Below are positions 44,390 to 53,014 of a stretch of DNA of 64,000 nucleotides, piece by piece (position 1 is the stretch's first letter; the number at the start of each line of letters is the position of its first letter). This DNA comes from Sinisalibacter aestuarii. GTDB lineage: Bacteria; Pseudomonadota; Alphaproteobacteria; Rhodobacterales; Rhodobacteraceae. The DNA is taken from contig NZ_BROH01000005.1 in NCBI RefSeq assembly GCF_027923545.1, forward strand, positions 124,001-188,000, in the 5' to 3' direction. A program made the translations under genes and the position numbers. The notes beneath the pieces were generated by a model, which was not told the DNA's origin, searched no databases, and worked only from the letters and a program-made list of their open reading frames with translations.

Positions 44390-46737
44390 CCATCAAGGAC
44401 ATCTTCGAAACCATGGACTGGGGCACCGCACCGGAAAGCGATGGCGAGGCGCAGGCCTGGCTGGAGGGTCACAACCGCCGCTTCGGCCTGTTCATCGACG
44501 GCAAATGGACCTCTCCCGGCAACACCTTCGCCACGAAGAACCCCGGCACCGGCGAGACGCTGGCCGAGATCACCCAGGCCGGCGCCGATGACGTGGAGCT
44601 TGCCGTGCGCGCCGCGCGCAAGGCGCAGCCGGGCTGGGCGAAGCTCTCGGGCCACCAGCGCGCGCGTTACCTCTATGCGCTGGCCCGCCTCGTGCAGAAG
44701 CACAGCCGCCTCTTCGCGGTGCTGGAGACGATGGACAACGGCAAGCCGATCCGCGAAAGCCGCGATATCGACGTGCCTCTCGTTGCGCGCCATTTCTACT
44801 ACCATGCCGGCATGGCCCAGTTGCAGGAGGCCGAACTGCCCGACCGCGAGGCGCTCGGCGTCGCCGGCCAGATCGTGCCGTGGAACTTCCCGCTGCTGAT
44901 GCTCGCCTGGAAGATCGCCCCCGCCATTGCCATGGGCAATACTGTGGTGCTGAAGCCCGCCGAATACACCTCGCTCACCGCGCTGCTCTTTGCCGAGATC
45001 TGCACCGAGGCCGGCCTGCCGAAAGGCGTGGTCAACATCGTCACCGGCGATGGCGAGACCGGGGCGGCGATCACCGCGCATGAGGATATCGACAAGATCG
45101 CCTTCACCGGCTCCACCGAGGTGGGCCGGATCATCCGCAAGGCCACCGCCGGCACCGGCAAATCTCTCACCCTCGAACTGGGCGGCAAATCGCCCTATGT
45201 CGTCTTCGACGATGCCGATATCGACTCCGCCGTCGAGGGGCTGGTGGATGCGATCTGGTTCAACCAGGGCCAGGTCTGCTGCGCCGGCTCGCGCCTTCTG
45301 GTGCAGGAAGGCATCGCCGAACGCTTCCACGCCAAGCTGAAAGCCCGGATGGACAAGCTGCGCGTCGGCGATCCGCTCGACAAATCCATCGACGTGGGCG
45401 CCATCGCCGACCGGGTGCAGCTCGACCAGATCACCGCGATGGTCGAGGAAGGCGGCAAAGAAGGCGAGGTCTACCAGCCCGATTGCCTGCTGCCGAACCA
45501 GGGCTGCTACTACCCGCCGACGCTGATCACCGGCCTCGCCCCCTCCTCCTATCTGATGCAGGAAGAGATCTTCGGCCCGGTGCTTGTGTCGATGACCTTC
45601 CGCACGCCGGCCGAGGCGGTGGAACTGGCCAACAACACCCGTTACGGGCTGGCCGCGACGGTATGGAGCGAGAACCTCAATCTCGCGCTCGACATCGCGC
45701 CGAAACTCGCCGCCGGGGTGGTCTGGCTCAACACCACCAACGCTTTCGACGCCGCCGCCGGCTTTGGCGGGGTGCGGGAATCGGGCTATGGCCGCGAGGG
45801 TGGCTGGGAAGGGCTGCTGGCCTACACCAAACCGAAAGCGAAGGCGAAGCAGCTCACACCGATCACCGCCGTTCCGGCGCCGAAAGACGCGCAGGTCGAT
45901 GCGCTCGACCGCACCGCGAAATTCTATATCGGCGGCAAGCAGGCCCGGCCCGATGGCGGCTATAGCCGGGCGATCTGGTCACCCAAAGGCAAGCTGCTTG
46001 GCCATGCCGGGCTTGCCAACCGCAAGGATGTGCGCAATGCCGTCGAGGCAGCGCGGGGTGCGGGCGGCTGGGCGAAATCCACCGCCCATCTGCGGGCGCA
46101 AATCCTGTTCTATATCGGTGAGAACCTCTCGGCCCGGGCGGATGAATTCGCCCACCGGATCAACGAGATGACCGGCAAACGCCACGGTGCGGCGGAGGTG
46201 GAGAAGTCAATCGACCGGCTGTTCACCTGGGCCGCCTGGGCCGACAAATACGATGGCGCCATCAAGCCCGTGCCGATGCGCGGCGCGGCGCTCGCCACGC
46301 ATGAGCCGGTGGGCGTGATCGGCGCCTTCTGCCCCGATGACGCGCCGCTGCTCGGCCTCGTCTCGCTGATGGCGCCGGCCATCGCCATGGGCAACCGCGT
46401 GGTGCTCGCGGCCTCCCAGCCCTACCCGCTGGCCGCCACCGATTTCTACCAGGTGCTCGACACCTCCGACCTGCCCGCCGGGGTGGTCAATATCCTCACC
46501 GGGCTGCACACCGACTTCGCCAAAGCACTGGCCGGGCATCTCGACGTCGATGCCGTCTGGTCCCAGTCCGGCGCCGACCTCTCGGCGATGATCGAACACG
46601 AAAGCGCGGGCAACCTGAAGCGGACATGGGTCAACAACGCGCGCGCCCGAGACTGGTTCGGGGCCGAAGGCGAAGGCCGTGAATTCCTGCACCACGCCAC
46701 CGAGGTGAAGACCACCTGGATTCCCTGGGGCGAATAG
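44386..46737 (+). CDS. Two-domain aldehyde dehydrogenase, second domain apparently inactive
   Basis: 783 residues from ATG 44386, about 300 longer than a normal aldehyde dehydrogenase. Residues 1-490 are complete: general base in LELGGKSPYVVF, catalytic cysteine in FNQGQVCCAGSRLL, and EEIFGPVL. From about residue 515 a second aldehyde-dehydrogenase-like domain starts (FYIGGKQARPDGGYSRAIWS) that has the NAD-fold part but no catalytic Cys or LELGG motif. Such double proteins next to deoC are known in Alphaproteobacteria. Probable role: oxidation of acetaldehyde from the aldolase; the second domain may be structural. Confidence 0.9.
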   Translation: MTIKDIFETMDWGTAPESDGEAQAWLEGHNRRFGLFIDGKWTSPGNTFATKNPGTGETLAEITQAGADDVELAVRAARKAQPGWAKLSGHQRARYLYALARLVQKHSRLFAVLETMDNGKPIRESRDIDVPLVARHFYYHAGMAQLQEAELPDREALGVAGQIVPWNFPLLMLAWKIAPAIAMGNTVVLKPAEYTSLTALLFAEICTEAGLPKGVVNIVTGDGETGAAITAHEDIDKIAFTGSTEVGRIIRKATAGTGKSLTLELGGKSPYVVFDDADIDSAVEGLVDAIWFNQGQVCCAGSRLLVQEGIAERFHAKLKARMDKLRVGDPLDKSIDVGAIADRVQLDQITAMVEEGGKEGEVYQPDCLLPNQGCYYPPTLITGLAPSSYLMQEEIFGPVLVSMTFRTPAEAVELANNTRYGLAATVWSENLNLALDIAPKLAAGVVWLNTTNAFDAAAGFGGVRESGYGREGGWEGLLAYTKPKAKAKQLTPITAVPAPKDAQVDALDRTAKFYIGGKQARPDGGYSRAIWSPKGKLLGHAGLANRKDVRNAVEAARGAGGWAKSTAHLRAQILFYIGENLSARADEFAHRINEMTGKRHGAAEVEKSIDRLFTWAAWADKYDGAIKPVPMRGAALATHEPVGVIGAFCPDDAPLLGLVSLMAPAIAMGNRVVLAASQPYPLAATDFYQVLDTSDLPAGVVNILTGLHTDFAKALAGHLDVDAVWSQSGADLSAMIEHESAGNLKRTWVNNARARDWFGAEGEGREFLHHATEVKTTWIPWGE

Positions 46738-46796
46738 GCCTTGCGCCCGCCTGCGCGGTCGCGGCGGGCCTCGCTACGCTCGGCGGGGAACAAGAA

Positions 46797-46826
46797 CCCC
46801 GTCCCTCACGGGACGGGGCGGTTTTC
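46797..46826 (+). terminator. Terminator of the deoC-aldehyde dehydrogenase operon
   Basis: CCCCGTCCC (46797-46805) pairs perfectly with GGGACGGGG (46810-46818) around TCAC, followed by CGGTTTTC. Confidence 0.8.
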
Positions 46827-46834
46827 ACCTTGCA

Positions 46835-46861
46835 CGGTCATCGGCGTCCCCGCCTGTACCG
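46835..46861. other. Conserved hairpin element, copy 2 (CGGTCATCGGC...CCTGTACCG)
   Basis: 27 nt closely matching 12431-12457. Here the outer stem is longer (GCACGGT/ACCGTGC) and the inner stem is GGCG/CGCC with loop TCCC. Compared with copy 1 the last inner pair changed from T-A to G-C on both strands at once. As at the first site it lies about ten bases after a terminator-like stem with a TTTTC run. Either a structured RNA 3' element or a REP-like repeat. Confidence 0.55.
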
Positions 46862-46938
46862 TGCGGCCGATCTATCGCTCTTTGTCCTAAGTTTCCGTTA
46901 ACGGAAGCGACCGCATCCGAACTTTTTTGCCTCCGGCG

Positions 46939-47032
46939 GGGATATTTTCGGCAAGATGAAGACAGGCTCCGGTCTTGCCCTTCATCTTGCCGAAAATATC
47001 CCGGGGGAGCGCGAGGGGGCTGGCCCCCTCGC
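46939..47032. repeat. Two facing copies of the GATATTTTCGGCAAGATGAAG repeat, with a hairpin
   Basis: The left copy (46939-46961) and right copy (46980-47002) are perfect 23-bp inverted arms separated by 18 nt, and could form a long hairpin. The right copy, read on the minus strand, is preceded by a GCGAGGGGGC/GCCCCCTCGC hairpin (47011-47032), the full form of this dispersed element. The 326-bp gap 46738-47063 contains only this, the terminator and the conserved hairpin; no gene is seen. Confidence 0.8.
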
Positions 47033-47063
47033 CCCGGTCGGACAGGCAAAGCCTGTTCGAAAC

Positions 47064-48341
47064 CTAAAGAAGCTCGGCCAGCACCAGCGCCATCACGCCC
47101 GCGCTATCCACCATGTCATCAATCCCGATCCATTCGTCAGGCTGGTGCGCGAGATCGAGCACGCCCGGGCCGTAGGCGATGCAATTGTGCAGCCGCCCGA
47201 TCCGGTCGATATGCTTCTGGTCATAGGTGCCGGGGCTGACCACGTAGTCGGGCTGCGCGCCCAGCACCTTCTCGATGGCGGCGGCGGTCGAGCGCACCAC
47301 GGGAGCGCTTTCGTCGGTCATCGTCGGGATGACCTCATGCATGTCGCGGATTTCGTAGTCGAAGCCGGGGCGGCTGTCCTTCACCCGTTCGAGCAGGGCT
47401 TTCACCTCATCCTTCACATCGCCAATGTCTTCTTCCAGCAGGAAGCGCCGGTCGATGACGATGCGGGCGCGGTCGGCGACGCAGGGGGCGGGGAAGCCGG
47501 TGAAGCCGGGCTCCGGCTCCGGCTCGCCGCCATGGATCGAGTTGATGTTCAGCGTCGATTGCTTCGCGCCGTCCGGCACCACCGGCATGTCGGTGCGCTT
47601 CCGGGCAAGCAGCGGGTAGAGCGTGCGCTCCATCTCTTCCAGCACTGCGCCCATGTGGCGGATCGCTGAATCGCCGAGGAAGGGCATCGAGCCATGGGCG
47701 ATGCGCCCCTTGGTTTCGATCTCGGCCCACCAGACGCCGCGATGGCCAAGACAGATCCGGTCTTTGTTGAGCGGCTCGGGGATGATGACGTGCTGCACGC
47801 GCTCGGGGCTGAAATAGCCCTGTTCGGCGAGCCAGGCGACGCCGCCATAGCCGCCGCTTTCCTCGTCCGCCGTGGCGCTGACTTCGATGGCGCCGGCGAA
47901 GTCAGGGTTGGCGGCGATGAAGGCTTCGGCGGCGATGATCGCGGTGGCGATCCCGCCTTTCATGTCGCAGGTGCCGCGCCCGTAGATCTTGCCGTCTTCC
48001 ACCTCGCCGCCGAATGGGTCCTTCGTCCAGCCGTTGCCCACTTCGACCACGTCATGGTGGCCGTTGAAATGCACGCAGTCTCCCGGGCGCGTGCCTTCGT
48101 AGCGGGCCACGAGGTTCCAGCGCGGCCAGGTGTCGCTGTCGCCGATGGCGCCCTCGGCGCGGAGCAGCTCCACCTGCCAGCCCTGCGCCTCCATGCGGTG
48201 CCCAAGCCACTCCACCAGGTCGCGGTAGTTGCGCCCCGGCGGGTTCAGCGTGGGGATGCGCACGAGGTCTTGCGTGAGCGCCACGAGGGCCTCGCGCCGG
48301 GCCGCCACTTCGGCGAGGATCCTGTCGGTGATATCTGTCAT
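47064..48341 (-). CDS. M20-family deacylase/peptidase (ArgE/DapE-like)
   Basis: 425 residues. Zinc ligands and base of M20 enzymes are all present: FNGHHDVVEVG (His), YGRGTCDMKGG (bridging Asp), ATADEESGGYGG (Glu pair) and a C-terminal His in VLDLAHQPDEW. The dimerisation domain (about 190-310) is normal. Members remove acyl groups from amino acids or cleave succinyl-diaminopimelate; this one is most like acetylornithine/succinyl-diaminopimelate desuccinylase-type catabolic relatives, and the substrate is open. Stands alone, divergent from the AAA+ operon. Confidence 0.92.
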   Translation of the reverse strand: MTDITDRILAEVAARREALVALTQDLVRIPTLNPPGRNYRDLVEWLGHRMEAQGWQVELLRAEGAIGDSDTWPRWNLVARYEGTRPGDCVHFNGHHDVVEVGNGWTKDPFGGEVEDGKIYGRGTCDMKGGIATAIIAAEAFIAANPDFAGAIEVSATADEESGGYGGVAWLAEQGYFSPERVQHVIIPEPLNKDRICLGHRGVWWAEIETKGRIAHGSMPFLGDSAIRHMGAVLEEMERTLYPLLARKRTDMPVVPDGAKQSTLNINSIHGGEPEPEPGFTGFPAPCVADRARIVIDRRFLLEEDIGDVKDEVKALLERVKDSRPGFDYEIRDMHEVIPTMTDESAPVVRSTAAAIEKVLGAQPDYVVSPGTYDQKHIDRIGRLHNCIAYGPGVLDLAHQPDEWIGIDDMVDSAGVMALVLAELL

Positions 48342-48491
48342 GGCGCGACGCTAGGCCCGTTTGGCGCCCGGCACAACGGCGCGGGGGAAATTCCCGCGCC
48401 ATTTCCCCGTTTTGCTTCTCCCCTTGCCGTTGAAATCGCGCTAGGCTTCCCCAGATGATTAAATGTTACACAGATTAACTTTAAGGGGATC

Positions 48492-49574
48492 ATGATGGCG
48501 GCAAATCTCGACAGCCAGGTGAAGGAGAGCCAGCAGCAGGTGGCCGAGGCGCAGGCGAAGATCGCCGAACTGACCACCCGGATCGAGGCGGCGCGCGCGA
48601 AGGCGATGGCAGGCGAAGACATTGCCATCGACATCGAGAACGCCACGCTCGACGATGTGCATGCCCATACCAAGGTGATGAACGCCAATATCGCCGAGCT
48701 GATCATGGGGCTCGACGATGTGACGGCGGCCTTCTCGAAAGATTTCAACGAGATGCGCTCGAAAACCGGATGGGAGAGCTTCGTCGGCATCTTTTCCAAG
48801 CACAGATCGGAGAGTTTGCGCCAGGAACGGATGCGCACGGCGAGCATCGACGACAAGCTGCAGGACCTGATCTCGAAATCCGACGTGATCGTCACGCTGC
48901 TGCAGGGCCAGCTCGATATGCTGAACGAGCAGAAGACCCGGGTGGAGACGAACCTGACCGAAACGCTGGACGACCGCGAAATGACCGTGGGCGAGCTGGA
49001 GCAGGTGCGCGCCGAGATACAGGGCATGGACCCGGCGATCATCGAGCTCGAAAACAAGATCGCCGTGGAGCAGGACGCCGCCGCGCGCACCAAGCTGGAA
49101 ACCGAGCTTGCCGATCTCAACACCCGGTATAACGCGCTGGTGCAGGAGGAGCAGGTGAAGCTTGCCCGCTCCCAGACGCTGGAGCGCTACATCGAGAAGG
49201 GCAAGACCTGGGTCGACTCGCTGCAAAACCAGGCCGCGACCCAGATGGTGCTGATCAACAAGCTGCAGACCGACACCAAGCAGCGGGTGGTGCTCTACGA
49301 TGCGCTGTCGAAATCGCTGAAGACCGCGCAGCAGCAGGACGTGGCCCACCGGATCAACGAGATCGGCGTGCAGACCGACAAGGAAGCCCAGGCCGCCATG
49401 GCCGCCATCGGCACCGCGACCAACCAGAAGATGGCCGACATGATGGAAGCGCATGACGAGCACATGGTCTTCGCCCGCGAGGTGCTGGAGGCCAAGGCCA
49501 AGGCCGACGAGCGCTTTGCCCGCCGCTTCGCCGAGATCGTCGAGAAGCACGACAAGAACCTCTACGGGGAATAA
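48492..49574 (+). CDS. Coiled-coil protein, distantly TelA-like, first gene of the AAA+ operon
   Basis: 360 residues from the ATGATG at 48492 after AAGGGG. Almost entirely helical with long coiled coils (about 5-45, 150-230, 245-340) and no signal peptide or membrane helix. The C-terminal half (SQTLERYIEKGKTWVDSLQN, then IGTATNQKMADMMEAHDEHM) has the rhythm of TelA-type toxic-anion-resistance proteins, though too weakly to be sure. An AT-rich promoter-like stretch lies at 48455-48490. Followed without a gap by the next gene. Probably a cytoplasmic scaffold or adaptor. Confidence 0.75.
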   Translation: MMAANLDSQVKESQQQVAEAQAKIAELTTRIEAARAKAMAGEDIAIDIENATLDDVHAHTKVMNANIAELIMGLDDVTAAFSKDFNEMRSKTGWESFVGIFSKHRSESLRQERMRTASIDDKLQDLISKSDVIVTLLQGQLDMLNEQKTRVETNLTETLDDREMTVGELEQVRAEIQGMDPAIIELENKIAVEQDAAARTKLETELADLNTRYNALVQEEQVKLARSQTLERYIEKGKTWVDSLQNQAATQMVLINKLQTDTKQRVVLYDALSKSLKTAQQQDVAHRINEIGVQTDKEAQAAMAAIGTATNQKMADMMEAHDEHMVFAREVLEAKAKADERFARRFAEIVEKHDKNLYGE

Positions 49575-50711
49575 GTGGCCAGCACCGACCTCACCCGCGA
49601 CCACGTCTCGCTCGAAGACGCGCGCGTCACCCGGCGTTACTTCGCCAAGTTCGCCGCCATCACCGGGCATCTCGCCCGCGTGGCGGCGCAGTTCGAGGCG
49701 GAGGGCGCGCTGTCGCGCCATGACGTTGAGGTGCTGGCGCGCTATATCGTGAGCCTCGGCTTCACCTTCCGCGCGCTCGCCAACAAGTATCACATGGCCG
49801 GGCGCGCCGAGGGGCCGGGCCCCGGCGCCCTCACCTTCGACCGCGAGGAATCGGGCTTTCCCGTCCATGCCGAGCTGTTGCAGATGGCCTCGGACGCGGC
49901 GCAGGCGGGCAAGCATCTGAAGAACCTGCCCGGGCCGGACGAGATCAGGCGCCAGATGGTGAGCGAGATCGTCGGCCGGCTCACGGTGCCCACGCGGCTG
50001 CAATACGCGATGAGCCAGCGGCTCTATTACGAGGAGCTGGTGCGCGGCGATCTGTTCTGGGCGCAGAACGACCCCGACGCGCTCTGGCTCGGCAATGTCG
50101 AAGCGGGGCGCGATCCGCGCCGGCGTTACCTCGTGCATTGGGCGGTCTATGACAGCACGGTCAACATCCCCACCATCTACCTGATGGAGCTGGAAGACAC
50201 CGGCCGCACCGCACTGCCCAAGGACGAAAAGCGCTGGCCTGCCGTGCAGGCGCATCTGATGGCGCAATCGGTGGCGGGGCTCAAGCTCGTCACCATCGCC
50301 ACCGGCTTCGACAAGGATTTCGACGATCTGCACCCGAAGCGCCTGCGGCGCTTCCACCTCGGGCCGATGTATTCCAACGCCTTCACCAGGCAGACCGGCC
50401 CGCTGCGCACGGTGCTGGAGGAGGCCCATGCGCCGGAGGGCGAGGACTGGGCGCTGGCCTGGACCGTCGAGACGCTGGAAAGCGAGCGCGTGGAACAGGA
50501 AAAATCCGGCTGGTTCGGTTCGGTGGAGCGCGAGGTCTTTGCGCTCGATCCATTCTCGGGCGCCGCCGAAACCGGACGCACCAGCATGGACCGCGCCATC
50601 ATCCTGCCGCAGCGGCCGTTTCAGGTGCTGGCGGAGAAGGCCCCGCCAGGGTTTCGCGAAGTGCGCAAGTTTGTCGTCAGCCCCGGGGGGCGGGTTTTGT
50701 CGTATCGGTGA
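49575..50711 (+). CDS. Protein of unknown function in the AAA+ operon
   Basis: 378 residues from GTG 49575, directly after the TAA of the coiled-coil gene. It has no signal peptide, no membrane helix and no motif I recognise. Composition is that of a globular alpha/beta protein rich in Arg and Glu; conserved-looking stretches include YAMSQRLYYEELVRGDLFWA and HLGPMYSNAFTRQTGPLRTV. Its position between the coiled-coil protein and the AAA+ ATPase argues for a shared complex. Confidence 0.72.
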   Translation: MASTDLTRDHVSLEDARVTRRYFAKFAAITGHLARVAAQFEAEGALSRHDVEVLARYIVSLGFTFRALANKYHMAGRAEGPGPGALTFDREESGFPVHAELLQMASDAAQAGKHLKNLPGPDEIRRQMVSEIVGRLTVPTRLQYAMSQRLYYEELVRGDLFWAQNDPDALWLGNVEAGRDPRRRYLVHWAVYDSTVNIPTIYLMELEDTGRTALPKDEKRWPAVQAHLMAQSVAGLKLVTIATGFDKDFDDLHPKRLRRFHLGPMYSNAFTRQTGPLRTVLEEAHAPEGEDWALAWTVETLESERVEQEKSGWFGSVEREVFALDPFSGAAETGRTSMDRAIILPQRPFQVLAEKAPPGFREVRKFVVSPGGRVLSYR

Positions 50712-50712
50712 G

Positions 50713-50765
50713 GCCGGGGGTTTCACACCCCCGGACCCCCGTGGGATATTTTAGGCAAGATGAAG
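50713..50765 (+). repeat. Dispersed repeat (hairpin plus GGGATATTTTAGGCAAGATGAAG) inside the AAA+ operon
   Basis: A hairpin CCGGGGG/CCCCCGG (50714-50734) is followed by the conserved tail at 50741-50765. The 26 nt at 50713-50738 occur exactly, in reverse orientation, at 62745-62770. The tail runs straight into AAGAGG, which serves as the ribosome site of the AAA+ gene at 50775. Confidence 0.8.
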
Positions 50766-50774
50766 AGGTAAGCG

Positions 50775-52712
50775 ATGTCAGTGCCGGCCGACCAGATGGA
50801 GCTTCGGGAAGACGAGATCCGCGCCCATTACGACGCGGCGGCGGGAATGCTCGCAGGCTTCGACCATACGCCGCGCATCGCCCGGCCGAAAGTAGCCGCC
50901 GCACCGGTGGAGCGCAGTCCGGGCGTGGCGCGCACGCGGCGGTTTCGCTCGACCACGCCGGGGCTAGTGACGCGCTCGACGGCGCGGCCCGAAGGGGTGC
51001 GGCTGATCGAGCGGATCGAAGACACCGATGGCGGCGATCCGATCCTGTCGCCGGTTCAGGCCACCGTGCTGCACTCGTTGCGCCGGGCGCTGGCGATGTC
51101 GCTGGCGATGGCGGAGAGTTACGGCGAGCAGACCGGGCTGATCGCTTTGAAGAAGCAGAACCTCGAAGCGGCGCTGCCGAAAGCGCAGGCGGCGGAGTTT
51201 TCCGAATTGCTGGCCGCCGAGAGCCTGATCGCGCTGTCGGTCTTCGCCAATGCCACCGCCTTCCTGCTCGCGCCCCATGCCAGCGAGGTGAGCGTGGAGG
51301 TTGGCAATGTCGAGGAAGTGCTGACCGACAATGCCGGGCTGGCGCTGCACGGGGCGCTGTGGGAACTGGACCAGGAGATCGCCGCCTTCGCCGAGGACGA
51401 GCCGCGGCTGGTGGCCACGGTGATGGCCTATGCCGAGCAGCTGATGGAAAAGGTGAGCCTGCGCGCCCAGACCGCGCCGCGCCTCGCGCCGTTCACCGCC
51501 AACGACTACCGGGTGGAGGCCGACGAGTTCACCATTTCGGGCTTCACGCCCTCCCGCAAGGCGCGCGGCACCAAGCTGACCATGAGCTTCAAGAAGCCGC
51601 ATGAGGTGGTGGGCAACCACATCGCCAAATACCAGTCGATGAAGCTGTCGAAGATGCTCATGGCCTACGATTTCGAGCGCAGGCTGAACCCGTTTGCGGA
51701 ACTGGGCGGCTTCATCTTCACCTTCATGGGCGACGGCAAGCCGGGCACCGGCAAGACAACGCTGATCCAGATGATGGCGGGGCTGATTTCGGGCTATTGC
51801 GAGGCGGCGGGCTATCCGTTCCGCTACCAGAACCTCTCGACCGAGAGTATCGACAGCTATCAGGGCAAATCGGCGCAGAATGCCAAAGCCTTCATCAACA
51901 ACGTGATCGACCCGAACGTGATCGGCTTCGGCACGATCGACGATATCGACCAGCTCGCCGGAAAGCGCGGCGACCGGCAATCCTCGGCGGGGCAGCTGGA
52001 GATCACCGCCGTGCTGATGGAAAGCTTCGCCGGGGCCAACACGGTGGTGCGCGGCAATTGCACCTTCGGGATGTTTTCCAATTATCCCGAGAATGTCGAT
52101 GACGCATTGCGCCAGCGGGCCGGCGCGCGCTTTCTCGTCGACGGGCCGCAGACGCGGGAGGACTATATCGACATTCTGCACCTTCTGATGGGGAAGAACC
52201 ACGATATCCCGCTTGGAAAGCATGAATTATACAAGGCGCAGGAGATCAAGCGCGCCGTGGCCGAGAGCTTCGAGCGCCATTCCCGGCCACAGGAGGACGG
52301 GCTGGAAAAGGTGTTCGAGCGGGTGTCGAAGGATATCGGCCAGCTTGATACGATTGCCAAGCTCGGCACCTATCTGAAAGGCATTCAGGAGGCCGACGCG
52401 CGCTTCACCGGGCGGGCGATCAAGAACATCACCGACGCGATCAAGGTGCGGGCGATGGATTTCGAGCTGCCGGACGAGTGGATGGAAGAGCCGGACCTGT
52501 TCCTGTTCAAGTCATACGACGAGAAGAAGGGGATGATCGAGGAGCTGCGCCAGCCGATCACGGTGGAGATGGTGATACAGGAGATCAACCGCTACGCCGA
52601 CAGCGAGTTTCGCTATGCCGACAAGTCGGACGAGGCGGCGATTGCGCAGATGGTGCGGGAATATCGGCTCACCGAGGAAGCCAAGCGGCAATACCTGGAG
52701 GGCAAGGGCTGA
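50775..52712 (+). CDS. AAA+ ATPase with divergent Walker B, core of an uncharacterised operon
   Basis: 645 residues. The N-terminal 310 residues are unique. The AAA+ domain (about 310-560) has Walker A GDGKPGTGKTTLIQM, a pore-region SYQGKSAQNAKAF, Walker B IGFGTIDDIDQL, in which the usual catalytic Glu of the DE pair is Asp, sensor-1 CTFGMFSNYPENVDDALRQR and arginine finger pattern RQRAGARF. The layout is that of Vps4/spastin/FtsH-type classic AAA, not MoxR. It overlaps the next gene (TGATG). Likely a membrane-linked remodelling or unfolding motor for the operon's small membrane proteins; inferred from context. Confidence 0.85.
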   Translation: MSVPADQMELREDEIRAHYDAAAGMLAGFDHTPRIARPKVAAAPVERSPGVARTRRFRSTTPGLVTRSTARPEGVRLIERIEDTDGGDPILSPVQATVLHSLRRALAMSLAMAESYGEQTGLIALKKQNLEAALPKAQAAEFSELLAAESLIALSVFANATAFLLAPHASEVSVEVGNVEEVLTDNAGLALHGALWELDQEIAAFAEDEPRLVATVMAYAEQLMEKVSLRAQTAPRLAPFTANDYRVEADEFTISGFTPSRKARGTKLTMSFKKPHEVVGNHIAKYQSMKLSKMLMAYDFERRLNPFAELGGFIFTFMGDGKPGTGKTTLIQMMAGLISGYCEAAGYPFRYQNLSTESIDSYQGKSAQNAKAFINNVIDPNVIGFGTIDDIDQLAGKRGDRQSSAGQLEITAVLMESFAGANTVVRGNCTFGMFSNYPENVDDALRQRAGARFLVDGPQTREDYIDILHLLMGKNHDIPLGKHELYKAQEIKRAVAESFERHSRPQEDGLEKVFERVSKDIGQLDTIAKLGTYLKGIQEADARFTGRAIKNITDAIKVRAMDFELPDEWMEEPDLFLFKSYDEKKGMIEELRQPITVEMVIQEINRYADSEFRYADKSDEAAIAQMVREYRLTEEAKRQYLEGKG

Positions 52713-53014
52713 TGACGACGGCCTGGGCGGTGATAGCGGTGCTGGTCGTCGGCCTCCCGTCGGCCCTGCTCGCCGGGTGGCTCGGCTGGCGCGGCGTGCC
52801 TGCGCTCTGGCCGGTGCTGGTCAACGCGGTCTGGCCCGCGCTCGGGGCGGCGCTTTACCTGGCCATCACCAACGCCGTCGATGAGGCATATCGGCTCGAT
52901 ATGCCGGTCGTCACCGGATTGATGCTCGGCGCCACGCTCACCGCATTCAGCGCCCCGCTCTGGCTGGGCGGGTTCTGGGCCGGACGCCAGGCAAAGCGGG
53001 TGCGCGCGGGATGA
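52712..53014 (+). CDS. Small three-to-four-helix membrane protein 1 of the AAA+ operon
   Basis: 100 residues from the ATG that overlaps the AAA+ stop. Hydrophobic segments: AWAVIAVLVVGLPSALLAGW, LWPVLVNAVWPALGAALYLA, VVTGLMLGATLTAFSAPLWL. The tail is basic (RQAKRVRAG) and probably cytoplasmic. No similarity recognised. The 4-bp overlap with the next gene (ATGA) shows tight coupling. Confidence 0.75.
   Translation: MTTAWAVIAVLVVGLPSALLAGWLGWRGVPALWPVLVNAVWPALGAALYLAITNAVDEAYRLDMPVVTGLMLGATLTAFSAPLWLGGFWAGRQAKRVRAG

Noticed and set aside
46738-47063. Short frames in the gap after the aldehyde dehydrogenase
   Set aside because: They run through the terminator and repeats and have no ribosome sites or recognisable sequence.
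48459-50726. Open frame of 755 codons on the minus strand
   Set aside because: It lies opposite two well-formed coupled genes. The His/Arg/Gly/Leu-rich product is typical of antisense frames in high-GC DNA.
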